From assembly GCA_963832445.1 (NCBI GenBank), contig CAWHUM010000018.1:204451-268450 (forward strand): a DNA stretch of 64,000 nucleotides, read 5' to 3'. This DNA is from AWTP1-13 sp963832445. GTDB lineage: Bacteria; Pseudomonadota; Alphaproteobacteria; Rhizobiales; Hyphomicrobiaceae. A model generated the notes under the pieces. That model worked only from the letters and a program-made list of their open reading frames with translations. It had not been told where the DNA came from and made no database searches. Positions 62,313 through 64,000 of the stretch are shown here, piece by piece. The translations under genes were made by a program, and so were the position numbers. Within the stretch, counting starts at the first letter, position 1; the number at the start of each line of letters is the position of its first letter.

Positions 62313-64000
62313 ATGAACAGCCCTGGAAAGCCGCCGCGATCAGGACCAGCCATGCCAATTGGTGCGCCGGCGTCCGCCCCGCGAGCGGTGATCTACCTGC
62401 GCGTCTCGACCGGTCGCCAGGCCGAGCACGACCTGTCGATTCCCGACCAGAGGGCCCAGACGCAGGCCTGGGTCGCGCAGCGCGGCTGGACCGTGGTCGC
62501 CGAGTACGTCGAGCCCGGCGCCTCGGCGACCGACGACAAGCGGCCCGAGTTCCAGCGGATGATTGAGCGCGCCTGCGACGGCGAGAACGCGTTCGACGTG
62601 ATCGTCGTGCACTCGTTCTCGCGCTTCTTCCGCGATGCTTTCGGCCTCGAATTCTACGTGCGCAAGCTGGCCAAGCATGGCGTCAGGCTGGTGTCGATCA
62701 CCCAGGAGCTCGGGCGACGACCCGGCGCAGGTGATGATGCGGCAGGTGATCGCTCTCTTCGACGAGTACCAGTCGAAGGAGAACGCCAAGCACGTGCTGC
62801 GCTCCATGAAGGAGAACGCCCGGCAGGGCTACTGGAACGGCGCCCGACCGCCCTTCGGCTACAAGGCCGTCGAGGTCGAGCGGCGGGGCAGCCGCATCAA
62901 GAAGAAGCTGGCGATCGATCCGGTCGAGGCCGAGACCGTGCGGCTGATCTTCCGGCTGTTTCTCGAAGGGCGACAACGGCTCAGGGCCGATGGGCGTGAA
63001 GGCTATCGCCGTGTGGCTCAACACGCACGGCTATCGCACGCGCGCCGGCGCCACGTGGGGGCTTGGGCCGATCCACGCCCTGCTGACCCATCCCGTCTAT
63101 GCCGGGCGCATGCCGTTCAACCGGGTGGAGGCGCGCAGCGGTCGCCGCAAGGCGAGTCGGAGCAGGTGTTCGCCGAGGTTCCGGCCATCATCGAGCCGCA
63201 GGTGTTCGAGCAGGTGCAGAGCCAGCTCAAGGCGCGCAACCCGCGGATCACGCCGCCGCGGGTCGTGACCGGGCCGATCCTGCTGACGGGGCTTGCCGTC
63301 TGCGCCACCTGCCGCGGGGCGATGACGCTCAGGACGGGCACCTCCAAGACCGGCAAGGTGCACCGCTACTACGCCTGCTCGAGCTGCGCCCGGCACGGCC
63401 AGATGGCGTGCAAGGGCCGCTCCATCCGGATGGACAAGCTCGACACGCTCGTCACCACCCATCTGGCCGACCGGCTGCTCCATCCGGAACGGCTGAGCGC
63501 GATGCTGGCCTCGCTGGCCAGCCGACGGGCCGCCAAGGCGGCGGCGGTGGATGAGCGGCTGAGTGCGCTGGAGAAGGAGGCCCACGAGGCCAATGAACGC
63601 CTGCGCCGGCTCTACAAGCTCGTCGAGGAAGGTGTCACGCGAGATGGACGACGTCCTCAAGGACCGCATCACCGCGCTGAAGGCCGATCGCGATCGCGCA
63701 CAGGCTGCGCTCGATCGCGCCAGGGCAGGGATGAGGCCAGCCGTGGACATCAGCCCGATCGTCGTGGAGCGCTTCGGCCGACATCATGCGGGAGAAGCTG
63801 ACGACCGGCGAGGTGCCGTTCCGCAAGGCCTACCTGGGTTCGATCGTCGACCGGGTCGAGGTCGATGACCGCGAGATCCGCATCGTCGGCCGGAAGGACG
63901 TGCTGGAGCAGGCGGTCCTGGCGAACGGCGGCCCCGTGCCCGGGGTTCGCAGTTTTGTTCGCAAATGGCGCACCGTAGGGGAGTTCGAACCCCTCTTTTC
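62313..64000 (+). pseudogene. large serine recombinase (five frameshifts, cut by window end)
   Basis: The N-terminal resolvase domain has the catalytic Ser in AVIYLRVSTGRQAEHDLSIP and DVIVVHSFSRFFRDAFGLEF, and the recombinase domain has KENAKHVLRSMKENARQGYW and ARPPFGYKAVEVER. Then come a zinc ribbon (LAVCATCRGAMTLRTGTSKT, YYACSSCARHGQMACKG) and a coiled coil (ERLSALEKEAHEANERLRRL). Frame breaks of one base are inferred near 62711, 62967, 63150, 63640 and 63776. The frame remains open at 64000. It would excise or integrate the surrounding element. Confidence 0.82.

Noticed and set aside
63961..64000. A tRNA T-arm-like sequence at the window end, considered as attR of the tRNA-Ser island
   Set aside because: The sequence GGAGTTCGAACCCC lacks similarity to the tRNA-Ser 3' end beyond the generic T loop and fits the open frame of the recombinase tail.
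1..64000. CRISPR arrays, rRNA genes, riboswitches
   Set aside because: No regularly spaced repeat array, no rRNA-like sequence and no recognisable riboswitch core was seen on reading both strands.

Overview
The window is GC-rich chromosomal DNA from an alphaproteobacterium. A member of the Hyphomicrobiales (rhizobial / Bradyrhizobium-Hyphomicrobium side) fits best. The reasons are the canonical fixNOQP-2TM-fixGHIS (cco) cluster, a FixL-type haem-PAS kinase with FixK, Mla-type lipid transport, phasin, PRC-barrel and CsbD stress proteins, HWE kinases, DUF1127, and promoters of the alphaproteobacterial EcfG type. The exact genus cannot be read from the sequence.

Layout. (1) 1-1,029: the end of a protocatechuate 3,4-dioxygenase alpha subunit gene and a DUF2189 membrane protein. 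(2) 1,039-9,586: minus-strand ccoN-O-Q-P, a 2TM protein and ccoG-H-I-S, encoding cbb3 oxidase and its assembly factors, behind a perfect FNR/FixK box. (3) 9,663-12,733: an mlaE-mlaF-mlaD lipid-transport operon. (4) 12,852-21,663: a low-oxygen regulatory block. It holds a FixK-like regulator, phasin, two UspA proteins, an OmpR-type regulator facing a FixL-like hybrid kinase (hFixL/FxkR arrangement), a host-attachment-family protein, a patatin, an endo/exonuclease-family protein and a cytochrome c. FNR-type boxes stand before several of these. (5) 22,039-31,041: tRNA-Ser(CGA) followed by a small integrative element. It holds a P4-type integrase, an XRE/ImmA pair, an IS3-family element, a primase-helicase with a cluster of palindromes, and a second integrase. 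Its right side abuts a PRC-barrel gene remnant.

(6) 31,067-44,067: a general-stress block of PRC-barrel, CsbD, DUF883, YciE/YciF-type and low-affinity iron permease genes plus several 24-28-residue membrane peptides. Three exact and five near-consensus EcfG promoters stand before these genes. Two chimeric or rearranged proteins also lie here: a GH3/PRC-barrel fusion and a ROK protein with circularly permuted motifs. (7) 44,441-47,689: a receiver, HWE kinase and HATPase operon. (8) 47,959-64,000: a mosaic accessory region. It holds a ribbon-helix-helix-like regulator, a DUF3363 relaxase behind an AT-rich repeat-bearing segment, a wHTH-TPR regulator, an MlrC-type M81 peptidase, fragments of solute-binding proteins, a cupin facing a LysR, an orphan 547-residue HTH protein, a nucleotidyltransferase and a large serine recombinase cut by the window end.

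A strong global signal is about 26 apparent single- or double-base frameshifts in otherwise well-conserved reading frames, with almost no in-frame nonsense changes. They cluster in the kinases, relaxase and recombinase. Indel errors in the assembly are at least as likely as true gene decay, so the genes marked as frameshifted may be intact in the organism.
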